Origin: Diplodia intermedia
Taxonomy: Eukaryota; Ascomycota; Dothideomycetes; Botryosphaeriales; Botryosphaeriaceae
NCBI GenBank assembly: GCA_021495925.1
Contig: JAKEKT010000119.1
Location: 1 to 64,000, forward strand
Reading direction: 5' to 3'
Length of the DNA: 64,000 nucleotides
Translations under genes and position numbers: made by a program
The notes under the pieces: model-generated
Told to the model about the DNA's origin: nothing
Databases searched by the model: none
The model's input: the letters and a program-made list of their open reading frames with translations, nothing else
In this document: positions 11,901 through 24,348 of the stretch, piece after piece
Layout: each line of letters opens with the position of its first letter
Position numbering within the stretch: position 1 is the stretch's first letter

Positions 11901-14900
11901 GACGATACCTTCGACTTCCAGGCCATGGGACGTATCTTCCTTGGTATTTGCCAGGTCGGCGCTTGGGGCTGTTTCGACGAGTTCAACCGTTTGGAGGAGC
12001 GTATCTTGTCTGCCGTTTCCCAGCAGGTGCAGAACATCCAGCTTGGTCTGCGAAAGGGCGCCACGGACGAGAAGGCTCAGATTGAGCTGATCGGCCGCAA
12101 CCTTCGTGTTGATCTGAACACTGGCCTGTTCATCACCATGAACCCTGGTTATGCCGGCCGTTCCAACCTTCCCGACAACCTGAAGAAGCTGTTCCGCAGT
12201 GTTGCCATGTCGAAGCCCGACAAAGAACTCATTGCCGAAGTCATGCTTTACTCCCAGGGTTTCGCGCATGCCAAGCCGATTTCCAGCCAGATCGTGCCCT
12301 TCTTCGACAAATGCGCCAAATCCCTCTCGAAGCAGGCCCACTACGATTTTGGTCTGCGTGCGCTCAAGAGTGTGCTGGTCAGTTCTGGTGGCCTCAAGCG
12401 TGACCGCGTGGCTAAAGACGACGGAGAGCCGACCGACACCGACGAGGTTATGGAAGCTCAAATTTTGCTGCAGAGTCTTCGCGAGACGGTCGCCCCCAAG
12501 CTTATTCAGTCTGATGTCGAGACGATGAGGGACATTGAGGAAGACTGTTTCCCTGGGATTGAATACATGCCCGCGCCGCTTGAGGCTCTCCAGCAGGCGA
12601 TCCGTGACACTGCAAGCGAGAACCGCCTTGTTGTCAGCGACAACTGGATGACGAAGGTCCTTCAGCTCTACCAGATTCAGAACCTGCACCACGGTGTCAT
12701 GATGGTTGGCTCTTCCGGCTCCGGCAAATCCACCGCATGGAAGACGCTCCTGCAGGCCCTTCAGCGCGTTGAGGGCACGGAGGGTGTGTGCCATGTCATT
12801 GACCCCAAGGTCATGTCGAAAGAGCACCTTTACGGAAACTTGGACAGCACGACCAGAGAATGGACTGACGGTCTGTTCACCAGTATTCTGCGTAAGATCG
12901 TCGACAACCTGCGTGGAGAGGACACCAAGCGCCACTGGATCATTTTCGACGGAGATGTCGATCCCGAGTGGGTTGAGAACTTGAACAGTGTGCTTGACGA
13001 CAACAAGCTGCTGACGCTCCCGAACGGTGAGCGTCTCAACCTGCCGTCAAACGTCCGCATCATGTTCGAAGTCGAGACGCTGAAGTACGCAACCTTGGCC
13101 ACGGTCTCTCGTTGCGGTATGGTCTGGTTCAGCACCGATACTGTTTCCACCGACATGATGATCGCCAACTACCTCGGCGAGCTGCGTGAGAAACCTTTCG
13201 AGGACTTGGAAGATGACAGCGTCGCTCCCGGTGTCATGTCACAGAAGGCATTGCAACTACAGAAGTTCGTTGCAGACCTTCTCGAGCATAGCCTACTCAA
13301 TGACGGTTTCGTCAACAAGGCCCTTGACAGTGCGCGTCCCTTCAGCCACATCATGGAGTACACTGAGATCCGCGTCCTCAACACACTCTTCTCTCTCCTC
13401 AACAAGACTTGCCGCTCCATGCTTGAGTACAATGTGCAGCACCCAGACTTCCCGCTCGAGGACGAACAGATCGAGGCCTTCCTATCCAAGAAGCTGCTCC
13501 TTGCACTCACTTGGTCGTTGACGGGTGACTGTCCCTTGTCCGAACGCAAGGAATTTGGCGACATGGTTGCTGGCCTGAGCACTGTGGACACTCCGCCACT
13601 CAGTGGAGGCACCTCGCTTATTGACTTCGACGTTGCCCTGCCCCGGGCTGAATGGACGCTCTGGCAGAACCAGGTGCCGAATGTCGAGGTCAACACCCAT
13701 TCCATCATTCAGACTGATGTCGTCATTCCCACCATCGATACTGTTCGCCATGAGGATGTTCTCTACTCTTGGCTTGCTGAACACAAGCCTCTGCTTCTTT
13801 GCGGTCCTCCCGGTTCCGGTAAGACCATGACGCTTTTCAGCGCTCTTCGCAAGCTTCCCAACATGGAGGTCGTCGGCCTTAACTTTTCGAGTGCTACCAC
13901 TCCGGACCTCCTGATCAAGACGTTTGAACAATACTGCGAGTACCGCAAGACGCTCAATGGCGTTATCCTCAGCCCCACCCAAATTGGCCGCTGGCTTGTC
14001 CTCTTCTGCGATGAGATCAACTTGCCTGCCCCCGACAACTATGGTACTCAGCGCGCCATTTCCTTCATCAGGCAACTGGTTGAACAGAACGGTTTCTGGA
14101 GAACCTCGGACAAGAGCTGGGTCACACTCGATCGCATCCAATTCGTCGGTGCCTGTAACCCGCCCACTGACGCCGGTCGTACTGCCATGGGCCTCCGTTT
14201 CTTGCGCCACTCCCCTCTTGTCATGGTCGATTACCCTGGTGAACTTTCCCTCCAGCAGATCTATGGCACATTCAACAACGCTGTGCTCAAGATCATCCCA
14301 TCGCTACGTGGCTACGCCGAACCTCTCACCAAGGCCATGGTCCAGGTTTACTCCGAATCCCAGAAACGCTTCACGCCTGACATTCAACCGCATTACGTCT
14401 ACTCGCCTCGTGAGCTCACCAGATGGGTGCGTGGTATTTACGAAGCCATCAGGCCGCTTGAAAACCTGAGCGTCGAAGGGCTGGTCAGGATCTGGGCTCA
14501 TGAAGCTCTTCGTCTTTTCCAGGATCGTCTTATCGCTGAGGACGAGCGCAAGTGGACCGAAGAGGCTATTTCCCGTGTCGCGATGGACCACTTCCCGACA
14601 ATCGAGGAGGAGAAGGCCCTTGGTGGCCCTATCCTCTACTCCAACTGGCTTTCCAAGAACTACGTCCCCGTCGAGCGTGAACAGCTTCGCGACTTCGTCA
14701 AAGCCCGTCTCAAGACCTTTTGCGAGGAAGAGGTCGATGTGCCCCTTATTCTCTTCAACGACGTTCTGGACCATGTTCTTCGCATTGACCGTGTCTTCCG
14801 TCAACCTCAAGGTCACTTGATTCTCATTGGTGTCAGTGGCTCCGGCAAGACCACTCTGTCGCGTTTCGTCGCCTGGATGAACGGTCTCAAAGTGTACCAA

Positions 14901-17900
14901 ATCAAGGTGCACGGCAAGTATTCTTCGGAAGACTTCGATGACGATTTGCGGAACGTCCTGCGCAGGTGTGGTTGCAAGGGCGAGAAGATCTGCTTCATCA
15001 TGGACGAGTCCAACGTCCTCGATTCCGGTTTCCTCGAGCGCATGAACACGCTGCTTGCCAACGCCGAGGTCCCCGGTCTGTTCGAGGGTGATGAGTACGC
15101 CTCCTTGATGACGTCTTGCAAGGAAGGTGCGCAGCGCCAGGGCTTGCTACTGGACTCACAAGAGGAGTTGTACAAGTGGTTCACACAGCAGATTGTCAAG
15201 AACCTCCACGTTGTGTTCACCATGAACCCGCCCGAAGAAGGACTGTCCTCCAAGGCTGCCACCTCTCCTGCGTTGTTCAACCGCTGCGTCCTCAACTGGT
15301 TTGGCGATTGGTCCGATCAGGCACTCTACCAGGTTGGCACCGAACTCACGCAGTCGGTCGACTTGGATCGCGCCAAGTTCAAGTCTCCGGACAGCATTCC
15401 GGTTGCGTACAGAGACCTCAACCTGCCGCCCTCGCACCGTGAAGCAGTGGTGAACGCAATGGTGTACATCCACTACTCGCTGCATCGCTTCAACGGCCGC
15501 CTTCGGAAGCAGCAGAACAAGATCATGCACTTGACCCCGCGTCACTTCTTGGATTTCGTCGCGCAATATGTCAAGCTTTACAACGAGAAGCGCGAGGACC
15601 TTGAGGAGCAGCAGCGCCATCTTAACGTCGGTCTCGAGAAGCTGCGTGAGACCGTCGACAAGGTTAGCGACCTGAGGAAGAGTCTTGCCCAGAAGAAGGC
15701 CCAGCTTGAACAGAAGGATTCCGAAGCCAACGAGAAGCTTCAACGCATGATTGCAGACCAGAGTGAGGCGGAGCAGAGGAAGAGTCACTCGCTCGAAGTG
15801 CAGGCTGCGCTCGAAAAGCAAGAGAAGGAAGTTGCGGAGAGAAGGGAGATTGTGCTCGGTGACTTGGCCAAGGCCGAACCTGCCGTCGAAGAGGCTCAGA
15901 AGAGTGTCAGCAACATCAAGAGGCAGCACTTGACCGAAGTTCGTTCCATGCAGAACCCACCTGCTGGTGTCAGGCTTGCCCTAGACTCGGTCTGCACCTT
16001 GCTTGGACACAAGACCTCGGACTGGAAGTCTATCGTCGCCATCGTGAGAAAGGATGACTTCATCACCAGCATTGTCAACTACGACAACGAGAAGAACATG
16101 ACCAGGAACGTCCGCATCAAGATGCGTAACGAATTCTTGAGCAAGGACGAGTTCACATTCGACAAGGTCAACCGCGCATCGAAGGCCTGTGGTCCCCTCG
16201 TGCAATGGGTGGAAGCCCAGGTCAACTACTCGGAGATTTTGGACAGGGTCGGTCCCCTCCGTGAGGAGGTTGGCCAGCTCGAGGATGCTGCGTTGCAGAC
16301 CAAGGCCGAGGCTCAAGCCATCTCCAAACAGATCGATACCTTGGAGCAGAGTATTGCAGCTTACAAGCAGGAATACGCGGCGCTCATCAGTGAGACGCAA
16401 GCCATCAAGTCCGAGATGACCCGCGTCCAGTCCAAGGTCGACCGTAGTGTGCGTCTGCTCGACAGTTTGTCTTCGGAGCGTGGACGTTGGGAGGAGAGCA
16501 GCAAGAGCTTCGAGACGCAAATCGATACCATCGTCGGCGACGTCCTCGTTGCAGCGGCCTTTATCGCTTATGGCGGTTACTACGATCAGCAGTATCGTAA
16601 GGCCATGACGGAGGACTGGTTCCACATGATGCACATGTCCGGAATCAGCTTCAAGCAACCCAACCCCGTCACAGAGTACCTGTCCACGGCGGATGAACGT
16701 CTCAAGTGGCAGGAGAACTCGCTTCCTGCTGATGATCTCTGCACGGAAAACGCAATCATTCTCAAGAGATTCAACCGCTACCCGCTCATCATCGATCCGT
16801 CTGGACGCGTCACGGAATTCTTGGAGAAGGAGTGCCAGGACCGGAAGCTCACTGTCACCAGTTTCCTGGACGACTCCTTCACGAAGCAGCTCGAGTCTGC
16901 CCTGCGTTTCGGCAACCCAATTCTTATCCAGGACGCAGAGCATCTCGACCCCGTCCTCAACCACGTCCTCAACAAGGAATATCAGAAGACTGGTGGCCGT
17001 GTGCTCATTCAGCTCGGCAAGCAGGAGATCGATTTCTCGCCGTCGTTCAGGCTTTATCTCTCCACCAGAGATCCTTCGGCTACCTTCGCGCCCGACATCT
17101 GCAGCAGAACCACGTTCGTCAACTTTACTGTCACTCAGAGCAGTTTGCAGACCCAGTCGCTGGCGGAAGTCCTCAAGTCCGAGAGACCCGATGTCGACGA
17201 GCGCCGGTCCAACCTTATCAAGATGCAGGGCGAATTTGCTGTTCATCTTCGACAGCTCGAAAAGAGGTTGCTGCAGGCTCTCAACGAGTCGCGCGGAAAC
17301 ATCCTCGACGACGATAACGTCATCGAGACGCTCGAGACGCTCAAGAAGGAGGCCGCCGAGATTTCAGCCAAGGTTTCCGAGACCGAAGGCGTCATGACCG
17401 AGGTCGAGAACATTACGCTGCAGTACACCATCATTGCTCGCTCTTGCTCGGCCATCTTCGCTGTGCTGGAGCAGCTGAGGCACGTCAACTTCTTCTACCA
17501 GTTCTCGCTGCAATACTTCACGGACATCTTCGAGGCCGTGTTGCAGGACACGAAGAAGGCGGCGAAGGATCTCAGTTACACGGCACGTATCGATCACATC
17601 ATCAAAGGGCTGTTCATTGACACCTACCGCCGCACCTCGCTTGCTCTGCTGCACAAGGACCGTGTCATGCTGGCGATGCTGTTGGCGCAGGCCGCTCCTT
17701 ACAAGATGGACAAGTCCCTCATCGATGCTATCTTGGACGACGACCTGGTCCCGATCGATGTCTCCACCAACGAAGACCGCAGGGATGAGGCCATGGAGCG
17801 TGCGACCAAGCACCGACTCTTCAAGACTGAGATCGAAAAGATTGAATCCGCTGCTTGGGATGCCTTCTGTACTGAAGAACTCGCTGAGAACCATGTGCCG

Positions 17901-19079
17901 CCGGTCTGGCCCGACAACACGGAGAAGCTGGACCAGCACCTCCGATCCCTCATGCTCATCAAGTTGTTCCGCGTCGATCGCTTCGTCCCCGCTGTTGAGA
18001 GATTTGTGTACGAGGTCTTCGGCAAAGAGTACGCGGAGGTTACAGACGACCTCGGCGCCATCGTCCAGCAGGTTGGCGCCATCACTCCGGTCGCTCTCGC
18101 CTCGTCGCCCGGTTTCGACGCTTCTTACAAGGTCGACAACCTGGTCGAGCGCATGCATGTCTCGTGCACGAACATTGCCATGGGTTCCAACGAAGGTGTC
18201 TCGTCGGCAGACAAGGCCATCACGGCCGCGGCCGCAACGGGCAACTGGGTCATGGTCAAGAACGTCCACCTCGCGCCCACGTGGCTGCAGAGTCTCGAGA
18301 AGCGCATCGACAGCCTCAAGCCGCACTCGGACTTCCGCCTTTTCCTGTCCATGGAGACCAGCCCGCGTATCCCCGTCAACCTGCTCCGCGCCTCGCGCGT
18401 GCTGATGTACGAGCAGCCCGCCGGTATCCGAGCCAACATGAAGGATTCGCTGAGCCAGCTGAGCTCGCGGGCGCAGAAGCAGCCGGTGGAGAGGGCGCGC
18501 GTGTACCTGCTGCTGTGCTTCCTGCACGCCGTGGTGCAGGAGCGGCTGCGGTACGCGCCCAGCCTGGGGTGGAAGGGCTTCTGGGAGTTCAACGACTCGG
18601 ACTACGAGTGCTGCAGCACCATCATCGACATCTGGACCGAGTCGGTCGCGCACGGGCGCACCAACATCGCGCCCAAGAACATCCCGTGGGACATGATCCG
18701 CACCCTGGTGACGGAGATGTACGGCGGCAAGATCGACTCGGAGGGCGACTTCGCGATCCTGGCGGAGCTGGTGGCCAGCATCATGGACCCGGCCGCGTTC
18801 GAGGAGGGCCACCGCATCGTCAAGCCGACGCCGGAGAACGAGCACACGTGCCTCGAGGTGCCCAGCGGCACCGCGTTCAAGGCCTTCGTCGACTGGGTCA
18901 ACGAGCTGCCCGAGCGCGAGCCGCCGACGTACCTGGGCCTCCCCGCCAACGCCGAGAAGCTGCTGCTGGTCGGCCAGGCGAAGACCATGGTCGGCAACTT
19001 GAAGCTGGTCGCGGACCTGCTGGACGAGGGCGAGCAGGTCATGGCGGAGGCGCAGGAGGGTGGCGCGCAGGGGCAGTAG
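5946..19079 (+). CDS. nudA/DYN1: Cytoplasmic dynein heavy chain
   Basis: This is the motor subunit of cytoplasmic dynein, which drives minus-end microtubule transport of nuclei and endosomes in hyphae. The ATG at 5946 has an ideal CACCATGG context. Read without splicing the frame encodes 4377 residues; removing the candidate 57-nt intron at 6253-6309 gives 4358, close to other fungal heavy chains. The tail and linker occupy roughly the first 1900 residues. P-loops are present in AAA1 (GPAGTGKT, residue 1959), AAA2 (GSSGSGKS, 2255), AAA3 (GPPGSGKT, 2620) and AAA4 (GVSGSGKT, 2962), unspliced numbering. The stalk coiled coils flank about 3330-3430, with the microtubule-binding domain starting at QNPPAGVR near 3336. 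No stop or frameshift is seen. The C-terminal tail ends in a Gly/Gln-rich stretch. Confidence 0.96.
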   Translation: MEDPLVTTPGAAANGISAPKQPAPTSTSIDPQVIVDHLVKVLTVTLGASEEDLAAPGSLLSESLLADTLQRCTRFALESQVALYVQRIISDREQIDAANGSEGSSARSPPPQIVADHSFRLVPTLHYVYTLTSELSATSSYDACIAILKGPQPINPAAPISQQIQVINLPGIAPSDTTTNSQGPLSSPFEALHSLVHLALAPYFDAYTKSQAALHPSWSKGDVDARTGIPGAKKRIAELELSLLQLQQNTEIPELLLAQPDVIQNALEEAQAKGVKPTIDLIPAALLDDSKFLNNLQNIVNGWIRSIQTITKTNRDPASGTANQEINFWLNMESALAGIEQQLRSDGVSLTMDVLRHAKRFQATVSFSTDTGLKETMETVQKYNLLMRDFPLDELLSATSLEKVQDSINMIFGHLNKKLRASPYPIKRALALVEAISGDLDARIHFLLNGRELMHQEFPDFDATMKLAEGVWRAWDDNVKEFTNVAREVSRRRNEKFIPIKIQPRHIRTQDRLKYITTFRKNHEQLQRTIVNVLGPSTTVREISDNAKDDAVIVEEIGDVDAVEEVAQAYAALKDVDVLDVTPEGTRIWEQAEMTYNERTSRVENSIIARLRDRLATAKNANEMFRVFSKFNALFVRPKIRGAISEYQTQLIDNVKQDISALHERFKQQYGHSEAHAMAQLRDLPPVSGAVIWARQIERQLDGYMGKVENILGKDWSLHMEGQKLQSESNMFRKKLDTRPIYEAWLKEVQRRNLSISGRLFSVSRNRAAGNSLELGVNFDHQVIALFKEVRNLLWLNYQVPHAINNISKEAKRVYPYAVSMMESVRTYSQTTRAITEMVEVSILLHGYQNDAQSLITKGVPLKWESFVHAYDLHIRQGPLAATTDHSLAPARGESKHVQFVREFAAAVSLLQNKTETLKTIHANIQKALVDLETCPYKYDAFRSSLDLIQRAVDQLNLENYVNLPYYVSELNSRIERTLLVRLSTAIQEWIQAFERADGSDLDGRPTTASSEGAEKSRPRLSHLIHEITMRNQVIYLDPPLEFARASWLDQLHEWLGVICRLEKIKSSRYDMRLEAVQDPASLRFVDLPSRCTESLTRVYGAIEEKIREVSVYVDDWLRFQSLWDLKSDQVYDILGDELRKWLQLLQDIRKTRSTFDTSDVSRTFGNVTIDYEQVQMKVNAKYDQWQHEILVKFAARLGARMAEVYAEIEKARKDLEGQSLESSSTAQVVHFITSVKQCKQKVKTLAPEVEIFRQGQTTLTRQRYQFPQDWLDCDQIDHEWATLNEILSRKSKIVNDQTDALRARLTAQDKVMTDKITELVGQWNEEKPVSGTIPPEEASATLQVFDSKLTQLSEEARMVSEAKEALDLPPSGESILPTLLEEVQDFKSVWAALSTIWSSLNDLKDTLWTSIQPRKLRQSLDNLIKMTKEMPSRMRQYAAFEHVQNHLKGLLKVNPLLSDMRSEAVRERHWVKIFRALKPSKRYSPLSMTLGDVWDLQLAQSENVIRDVITQAMGEMALEEFLRQVRETWQNYSLELVSYQNKCRLIRGWDDLFAKCSENLNSLQAMRHSPYYKEFEEEASSWEEKLNRIHVLFDVWIDVQRQWVYLEGVFTGNADIKHLLPMESSRFQNINSEFLNVMKKVSRSPFILDVLAIQGVQKSLERLEELLNKIQKALGEYLERERVSFPRFYFVGDEDLLEIIGNSNDTVRIAKHLRKMFAGLSGLITTEDSVITGFTSKEDEKVQLKKEISLIKTPKINEWLGALELNMKTTLAELLGEAVEQFNGILQAETIDREAFEAYIAQYPAQIVVLATQACWTMDVDNALRNGGSTLPALYERQVNILKLLATAVLGDLDSIQRKKCEHLITECVHQRDVIDKLKTLGADSENHHVWLLQMRYEYKAEGDFLQRLKIKMANATLDYGYEYLGVTERLVRTPLTDRCFLTLTQALSQRLGGSPYGPAGTGKTESVKALGVQLGRFTLVFCCDDTFDFQAMGRIFLGICQVGAWGCFDEFNRLEERILSAVSQQVQNIQLGLRKGATDEKAQIELIGRNLRVDLNTGLFITMNPGYAGRSNLPDNLKKLFRSVAMSKPDKELIAEVMLYSQGFAHAKPISSQIVPFFDKCAKSLSKQAHYDFGLRALKSVLVSSGGLKRDRVAKDDGEPTDTDEVMEAQILLQSLRETVAPKLIQSDVETMRDIEEDCFPGIEYMPAPLEALQQAIRDTASENRLVVSDNWMTKVLQLYQIQNLHHGVMMVGSSGSGKSTAWKTLLQALQRVEGTEGVCHVIDPKVMSKEHLYGNLDSTTREWTDGLFTSILRKIVDNLRGEDTKRHWIIFDGDVDPEWVENLNSVLDDNKLLTLPNGERLNLPSNVRIMFEVETLKYATLATVSRCGMVWFSTDTVSTDMMIANYLGELREKPFEDLEDDSVAPGVMSQKALQLQKFVADLLEHSLLNDGFVNKALDSARPFSHIMEYTEIRVLNTLFSLLNKTCRSMLEYNVQHPDFPLEDEQIEAFLSKKLLLALTWSLTGDCPLSERKEFGDMVAGLSTVDTPPLSGGTSLIDFDVALPRAEWTLWQNQVPNVEVNTHSIIQTDVVIPTIDTVRHEDVLYSWLAEHKPLLLCGPPGSGKTMTLFSALRKLPNMEVVGLNFSSATTPDLLIKTFEQYCEYRKTLNGVILSPTQIGRWLVLFCDEINLPAPDNYGTQRAISFIRQLVEQNGFWRTSDKSWVTLDRIQFVGACNPPTDAGRTAMGLRFLRHSPLVMVDYPGELSLQQIYGTFNNAVLKIIPSLRGYAEPLTKAMVQVYSESQKRFTPDIQPHYVYSPRELTRWVRGIYEAIRPLENLSVEGLVRIWAHEALRLFQDRLIAEDERKWTEEAISRVAMDHFPTIEEEKALGGPILYSNWLSKNYVPVEREQLRDFVKARLKTFCEEEVDVPLILFNDVLDHVLRIDRVFRQPQGHLILIGVSGSGKTTLSRFVAWMNGLKVYQIKVHGKYSSEDFDDDLRNVLRRCGCKGEKICFIMDESNVLDSGFLERMNTLLANAEVPGLFEGDEYASLMTSCKEGAQRQGLLLDSQEELYKWFTQQIVKNLHVVFTMNPPEEGLSSKAATSPALFNRCVLNWFGDWSDQALYQVGTELTQSVDLDRAKFKSPDSIPVAYRDLNLPPSHREAVVNAMVYIHYSLHRFNGRLRKQQNKIMHLTPRHFLDFVAQYVKLYNEKREDLEEQQRHLNVGLEKLRETVDKVSDLRKSLAQKKAQLEQKDSEANEKLQRMIADQSEAEQRKSHSLEVQAALEKQEKEVAERREIVLGDLAKAEPAVEEAQKSVSNIKRQHLTEVRSMQNPPAGVRLALDSVCTLLGHKTSDWKSIVAIVRKDDFITSIVNYDNEKNMTRNVRIKMRNEFLSKDEFTFDKVNRASKACGPLVQWVEAQVNYSEILDRVGPLREEVGQLEDAALQTKAEAQAISKQIDTLEQSIAAYKQEYAALISETQAIKSEMTRVQSKVDRSVRLLDSLSSERGRWEESSKSFETQIDTIVGDVLVAAAFIAYGGYYDQQYRKAMTEDWFHMMHMSGISFKQPNPVTEYLSTADERLKWQENSLPADDLCTENAIILKRFNRYPLIIDPSGRVTEFLEKECQDRKLTVTSFLDDSFTKQLESALRFGNPILIQDAEHLDPVLNHVLNKEYQKTGGRVLIQLGKQEIDFSPSFRLYLSTRDPSATFAPDICSRTTFVNFTVTQSSLQTQSLAEVLKSERPDVDERRSNLIKMQGEFAVHLRQLEKRLLQALNESRGNILDDDNVIETLETLKKEAAEISAKVSETEGVMTEVENITLQYTIIARSCSAIFAVLEQLRHVNFFYQFSLQYFTDIFEAVLQDTKKAAKDLSYTARIDHIIKGLFIDTYRRTSLALLHKDRVMLAMLLAQAAPYKMDKSLIDAILDDDLVPIDVSTNEDRRDEAMERATKHRLFKTEIEKIESAAWDAFCTEELAENHVPPVWPDNTEKLDQHLRSLMLIKLFRVDRFVPAVERFVYEVFGKEYAEVTDDLGAIVQQVGAITPVALASSPGFDASYKVDNLVERMHVSCTNIAMGSNEGVSSADKAITAAAATGNWVMVKNVHLAPTWLQSLEKRIDSLKPHSDFRLFLSMETSPRIPVNLLRASRVLMYEQPAGIRANMKDSLSQLSSRAQKQPVERARVYLLLCFLHAVVQERLRYAPSLGWKGFWEFNDSDYECCSTIIDIWTESVAHGRTNIAPKNIPWDMIRTLVTEMYGGKIDSEGDFAILAELVASIMDPAAFEEGHRIVKPTPENEHTCLEVPSGTAFKAFVDWVNELPEREPPTYLGLPANAEKLLLVGQAKTMVGNLKLVADLLDEGEQVMAEAQEGGAQGQ
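6253..6309 (+). other. Candidate stop-free in-frame intron in dynein
   Basis: The 57 bases begin with GTTCGT and end with TTTAG, and carry a GCTGATC branch-like site about 20 bases before the acceptor. The length is a multiple of three and no stop is present, so an ORF caller reads through. Excision joins ...NGSE to [10 protein letters not shown] in frame, removing a Ser/Pro-rich segment just before a stretch that is conserved in fungal dyneins. Confidence 0.65.
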
Positions 19080-22032
19080 TTTGTGGTGGTGGTGGTGGTG
19101 GTGGTGAGCGTTGGTTGATTGGTTTTTTTTGGGGGATGAGTAGGCGATGTACTCCCAAGGTGTGATGATGGGAAATTAGTGGGTAGATGATTTTGAACGG
19201 TGTGAAGCAGGCGATGCTTTGTATGATGGATGACGGGATTACGAGAATGATGGATGAAGAGGGATGATGATGATGAAGAGGAGCCCGCAAGGCGGTGCCT
19301 GTTTTTTTTCTTCTTGCTTTGTTTGGCTTTTGCTTGCTTTTAGATTTTTTTGTTCTTTTCTTCTAGTTTTGTAGTTTCTTTTTTTTTTTGAAATTCTAAT
19401 ATAGGGTATCATTACTTGGGAGTATTGAAGAGATCACTGTATGACGAGGTTAGAGTGCTTCGTGTGTATGCGGTTTTGCCGGGGTCTTACTGCTTGTTTG
19501 CTCGGTCTTGGTGTCTAACCGTCGCTCTCTGTGGCGCTTAGTGTGTATGGTTCATCTTTTTGAGTTCTAGACGGTGGTCTCACGTTGGCACTTTTGCTCG
19601 CTGTTGTAGAAAAGGAAAATGTAATGGTCGGCTGAACTTCCACAACCAAAACCAGAGCCTATTGCTTTCAGTCGCCTAAGATCTTACACAACGGAAAACG
19701 GAATCTTACCACAAGGGCTTTGCTTTGATCACGTACAGTAGGAAGCTGGAAACACCCACCCGGTGCGGAAATTGCAAGCAAGTGAGTGAGGTTTTCCCTT
19801 GACCAGTTCTGTTCGCACCGATGCACTCGCCCTTTTCGGCGCTCGTGACACTACTGCCTGCGTTGCGACGTTGGCACGCGCATGTAAGTGTCATACGCCA
19901 CTCTCTCCCTTGCACCGGACCGTCAGGCGGAGAGATTTTGACGTGCGTTCTGCACCTGAGCTTCCAGCCTTGCCGTCTTCTGCAGCTGGCATGAATGGTT
20001 TAAATATCTGGCCAACGTGTGCAGGGGATCAACTGCAACTTGAGGACTCTCCGGGGCCAGCTGAATACTTGCTGCCAGCAAGAACGTTGAGTCCACTTTG
20101 CCGGATTTGGGCCCAGAGCCCGTGTTCACTTTGTTTGCTGCGTCTCGTTCCCGACAATGCCTCTGTCGCTTACTCATGTCGACTTCCACTCGATGCTTTT
20201 ACCTATAAGGTAATGCTCATGCACACTAAGAGAAAATTTGAATGATACTATTCGTCATCATAGGGTATTGGTTCACGTCAGCGAAGATCAGTCTTGCTGC
20301 TGAGGCAGTCTGCGATGTCCGTCACCTTAAGGTGAGAGTCGGAGCAACGAAACGAAACCGGAAAGTCAATAAGGTCCAACGGACGAGACACAGTTGTCTC
20401 CATGTCGATCCTGCTGCACTCAAACCTGTGGTGTACTGCCACTCAAGGGAATGGGCGTAGGGTTGCATTATAACCGCTGAAACAGACGCTGTTGCTGAGT
20501 CCCTGCACGTGAGCGCGGTCGTGGAGCAGCTGACGGGGCTTCATGCCGGCCATGCCATGATTGAAAGGCAACAGCGCTGGAAAATTATAAATCGCTCAAT
20601 CGCTATATCAGCGCTTTTCCCTGGGGGTCTTGGGAATTAGGTAGATGGCGATATTCCAGCCAACGGCATTGCGTTCCTCAAAAACTTCTGGGGACGTTGT
20701 CCCTCTTTTTGTCTTTTCACGGCTAGGAATGCTTGATTGATCTGGGGAGAAGCTGCTCATCGATAGGAAGCGGTGATGATGATGATGATGACAAAATTCC
20801 GTTCGTGATGCACTTCATGAGCATTACTTATGGAGATCATCGACAAGATTGGCTCGGACTGACCACAATTGAGACATTGCCGCCACTTGTGGATAGAAGC
20901 ATACAAAATATCAGCATTCATCTCACTACGAGTAGTGAAATGAAGAACCACTTAAAAACTACGAGTAATGCTCTGAACAGCTTCGGCTTCGCAGAAGGCT
21001 AAGCAGTGGGGCCAATTATGGCTGTCGGCGCCAGCATTACGGAAGCTGTGGAGAAACATTGCGGAGTGGCTGTGGTATGCATCGATGATGGTGATGAAAA
21101 TGTAAATGCTGCGGATATACATGATGGATGAAGATTGAGCCGCGTGATCCGTGGTAATGCTGATGTGAACGCTGGTGTGGCTGAAGGTGAGGCAATGACT
21201 TCAGCATAAGTAGGGGACGTTCCTCCAACCGAAGTGTAAGTCTCTGGTTTCACTGTCGCTTCCAAAGGATTTGACCTGAAAGAACAATCAACCGTTTCAG
21301 AAGTGGCGTTGTGCCTTTTTAACCGCCATCTTGCCCAGACATTGGAAACCGTCTGTCACGAGCGTTGTTATCTGGGCCCCAGAACCCAAGAAATCCGCCT
21401 GTTCATATCCATGTCGTTACTGGGCTTAGATCCCAGTCGACCGTGTGTTAATCTACTACCCCACAAGGCTCCCCGCAAAAATACTCCACACTCCGCGAAC
21501 GCAAATGTCCGTGAAAGGGAAAACGCTTCAAGATATCCAGGGAAGTGTCAATGGACGACTTCCTGTCCCTTCCCCTCTCAGACCACGGGTTGAGGGTTTA
21601 AGAGTTTGATGTTTCCCGAAAAACTCAAATTGCGAGACACATAGCATTGACGACACTTTCCCAGAAAGAGGAGAGAGAAAGGAGGAAGGAACAATGAGAC
21701 CGCAGAACTCATCAAATGTGAAACGTAGCTCCCCATCGGATCCCTCGATTTCTGCTATGGCGTGAGTAAGCCAGTGGTTTGTCTTTGAGGTGCGTTGGAG
21801 AAAGCAAATGGTACATACATGCGGGGCAACGGCCCAGCTCTGAAACAACCCCATATACTGTGGGGTATGGTGCGGCACTGTACCTGCATACAGTTCGGAT
21901 CATTCGTGCCGAAGATGAGCTGAGGCTTTCATCCCCTCTACGAGGCCGATGAGAAAAGCTGCCTAAAAGAACTATCCAATACCTTTCAACGTCTCCGACC
22001 AAATACCCATTTGCACTATATTTCCCCCAAAG
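19080..22032. other. Gene-poor region after dynein
   Basis: The interval starts with a GGT microsatellite at about 19084-19106 and T-rich tracts around 19300-19390 (dynein 3' flank). No reading frame is convincing: the largest (19799-20245, 148 codons) lacks family resemblance and an ATG. A TGATGATGATGATG run lies at about 20775-20790. The last hundred bases before 22033 are the oxidase promoter; the sequence GCACTATATTTCCC sits just upstream of its ATG. Confidence 0.45.
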
Positions 22033-24230
22033 ATGGCACCACCACGGTTCCCGGAACGCTATCACGACCCGGAATACCAATCGACGCATAGAGAACTTCA
22101 ATCCAATTCTCTGATCCGTCCGCTCGAAGCCGTCCTTCCGCCGGGCGTCAGCCAGACCGACTTTGATCGCGCGATCAAGGAGTATACCGACGTCGTCGGA
22201 GAGGATGGCGTCTTCACCGGACAGGCTCTGGAGGACTACATCGATCCTTACGAGCTGTGGGAGGCGGAGGGGAAAAGACGAATGCCGAGTGGCGCCGTCT
22301 GGTGAGTTTTTGCAACCTGCAGCTTCTACGTCCATCATCAGTGTCCATCTGACGAAGCGAATGCAGCCCTCGCTCGGTGGAGGAATTGAGAGGTGTCCTG
22401 CAGATCTCGAACAAATACGGCATTCCGGTGTGGACCTTCTCTCGCGGCAAGAATCTGGGGTACGTCTGATCTGATCCCCGGCCGCTCCCAGACCTTCCCC
22501 AAAATTATACTATCCCTCCGGGAGGAGGAGGAGCACCCAAGGCATTATTCCCCCGCCTAATCACTTTCCCGACGACAGATACGGCGGCCCGGCACCGCGC
22601 CTGAACGGCTCGCTCAGCCTCGACCTGCACCGGATGAACAAGATCATCGAGGTCAACGAGCGCTTCGCCTACGCCGTCGTCGAGCCGGGCGTGACCTTCG
22701 CCGACCTCTACGAGCACTGCGCCAAGCACAAGCTCAAAGTCTGGCCCAGCACGCCCTCGCTGGGCTGGGGCAGCGTCATCGGCAACGTAAGACTTCGCCC
22801 TTGATCTCATCACCACCATCATCCGTCTACCTCATCCTCATCCTCCTCCTCCTCCTCCTCCTCCCCCCAGGCTTCTCCCTTTCCCGCACGCACGTCCCCG
22901 CTGACACAAAGACAAACAAACAACAAGACGCTCGACCGCGGCACCGGCTTCACGCCGACCGCGACGCACCACCAGCACATGTGCGGCCTGGAAGCCATGC
23001 TCGCATCGGGCGACGACGGCGCCTCGCTCGTCCGCACCGGCCAATTCGGCATATCGGGCCCGCCCTCGCCCTCGCCCTCGGCGCACCTGTCCAAGTTCGC
23101 CTTCGGCCCTTCCGTCGACGGCCTCTTCCTGCAGAGCAACCTCGGCGTCGTCACCAAGATGGGCGTGTGGCTGACGCCCGCGCCGCAGGCCTACGTCGCG
23201 TGCGCGCTCGACGTGCCCGAGCTCGCCGACGTCGAGGCGCTCGTCGACGCCTTCGGCGCGCTGCGGACGGAGGCCGGGTTGCTGCAGGCCAGCACCGTCT
23301 ACGTGTCCGGGGTGGTCGAGTGGGTGGCCGTGGTCAAGGGCAGGCGGGCCAACGTGTGGCCGGAGGGGAGGGGAGTGATTCCCGAGGCGCGGCTGAGGGA
23401 GCTGCAGCGCGAGTTGGGGTTCGGGGCGTGGAACGCGCGGTTCGGGCTGTACGGACGGAAGCGCGTCGTGCAGGCGCAGTTTGAGGAGCTGAAGGCGATT
23501 TTGGCGGCGAGGGTGCCCCGGGGCGAGTTTCGGGGGACCTTGTTCGCGGCCGAGGGGGAGGGGGAGACGTTGGATCCGACGACGGTGCCGGAGCCGCACG
23601 GCGGGTTTTGGGTGGGCGTGCCGAGTCTGTGGAGCTTGCCGATGGTCAAGTTCCGGCTGCCGCTGGAGGAGGGGAAGGGGGTGGCGGCGCATATCGACTA
23701 CTCGCCCATCGTGCCGTCGGATGGGAAGGTCGTGCTGGACTGGATCGGGACGGCGAAGGCCATCTGCGAGGCCGAGGGGTTCGATTTGATGTGTGACTTC
23801 TTCATGCACGAGAGGCATGTCATCTTCGTCAATATGATGGTGTTCGACAAGACGGATCCGGAGCAGCGCCGGGCTGTGGAGGCCATCTATCAGCGGCTGT
23901 TCCAGGAGGGGAAGAAGAGAGGGTTCAGCAACTATCGATCGCACGTCAACTACATGGGTAAGTCCTGGCGGCAGTTGTTGCATGGTGAGCTTCTACTGAC
24001 TCGGATGATAGATCAAGTGGCTGATCTGTATGACTTCAATGATCATGCGTACCGGCGCTTTGTTGAGAGCCTGAAGGTAATCCATTGAAATGCTTTGAAA
24101 CCGTTCAGCAAGCTAATGTTATGGCGCAAAGGACACTCTTGATCCAAACGGTATCTTGTCGCCCGGGAAACAGGGCATTTGGCCGAAGAAATATCGGGAC
24201 AACAAAGAGACGTTGAAGTCGCACTTGTGA
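22033..24230 (+). CDS. Vanillyl-alcohol-oxidase-type FAD oxidase
   Basis: This is an FAD-linked oxidoreductase of the VAO / 4-cresol dehydrogenase family, acting on para-substituted phenols. Six exons are read: 22033-22301, 22367-22459, 22579-22786, 22928-23957, 24012-24076 and 24132-24230, giving 587 residues. The PP-type FAD-binding part includes FSRGKNLGYGGPAPR (Tyr122, matching Tyr108 of Penicillium VAO). The cap domain keeps HIDYSPIVP (His445, the family's covalent FAD histidine) and NYRSHVNYM (Tyr526-Arg527, matching the Tyr503-Arg504 pair). The family's active-site Asp170 position is Thr203 here (GFTPTATH). The protein ends in SHL, a PTS1-like tripeptide, so a peroxisomal location is likely. 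Introns 3 and 5 use AAG acceptors. The substrate cannot be named. Confidence 0.88.
22836..22872 (+). repeat. CTC/TCC microsatellite inside oxidase intron 3
   Basis: A pyrimidine triplet run (TCCTCCTCC...) ending in CCCCCCAG lies inside the intron at 22787-22927. The internal CAG would be a good acceptor, but it puts the next exon out of register with the conserved LDRG segment. The acceptor at 22927, preceded by a CTGAC branch site, restores the frame. Confidence 0.7.
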
Positions 24231-24348
24231 AGGAGAGTAGATGGATGTAGAGTTCCAGTATCATGATATTGTTAGCCACGAAGCCCTAGTATGAATCAAT
24301 AAATGACTCTGCTTCAATCATGTTCCATGAACTGACGCCCAAGCTTTG

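Noticed and set aside
17364..18845. 493-codon minus-strand ORF
   Set aside because: Antisense to the dynein C-terminal region in its most G/C-ending codon stretch; the Arg/Val/Asp/His-rich translation is a mirror of that bias.
19799..20245. 148-codon plus-strand ORF
   Set aside because: No ATG at its start, no recognisable domain, and it overlaps an antisense frame of similar quality.
22838..23983. 381-codon minus-strand ORF
   Set aside because: Antisense to exon 4 of the VAO-type oxidase, which is supported by catalytic residues and splice sites.
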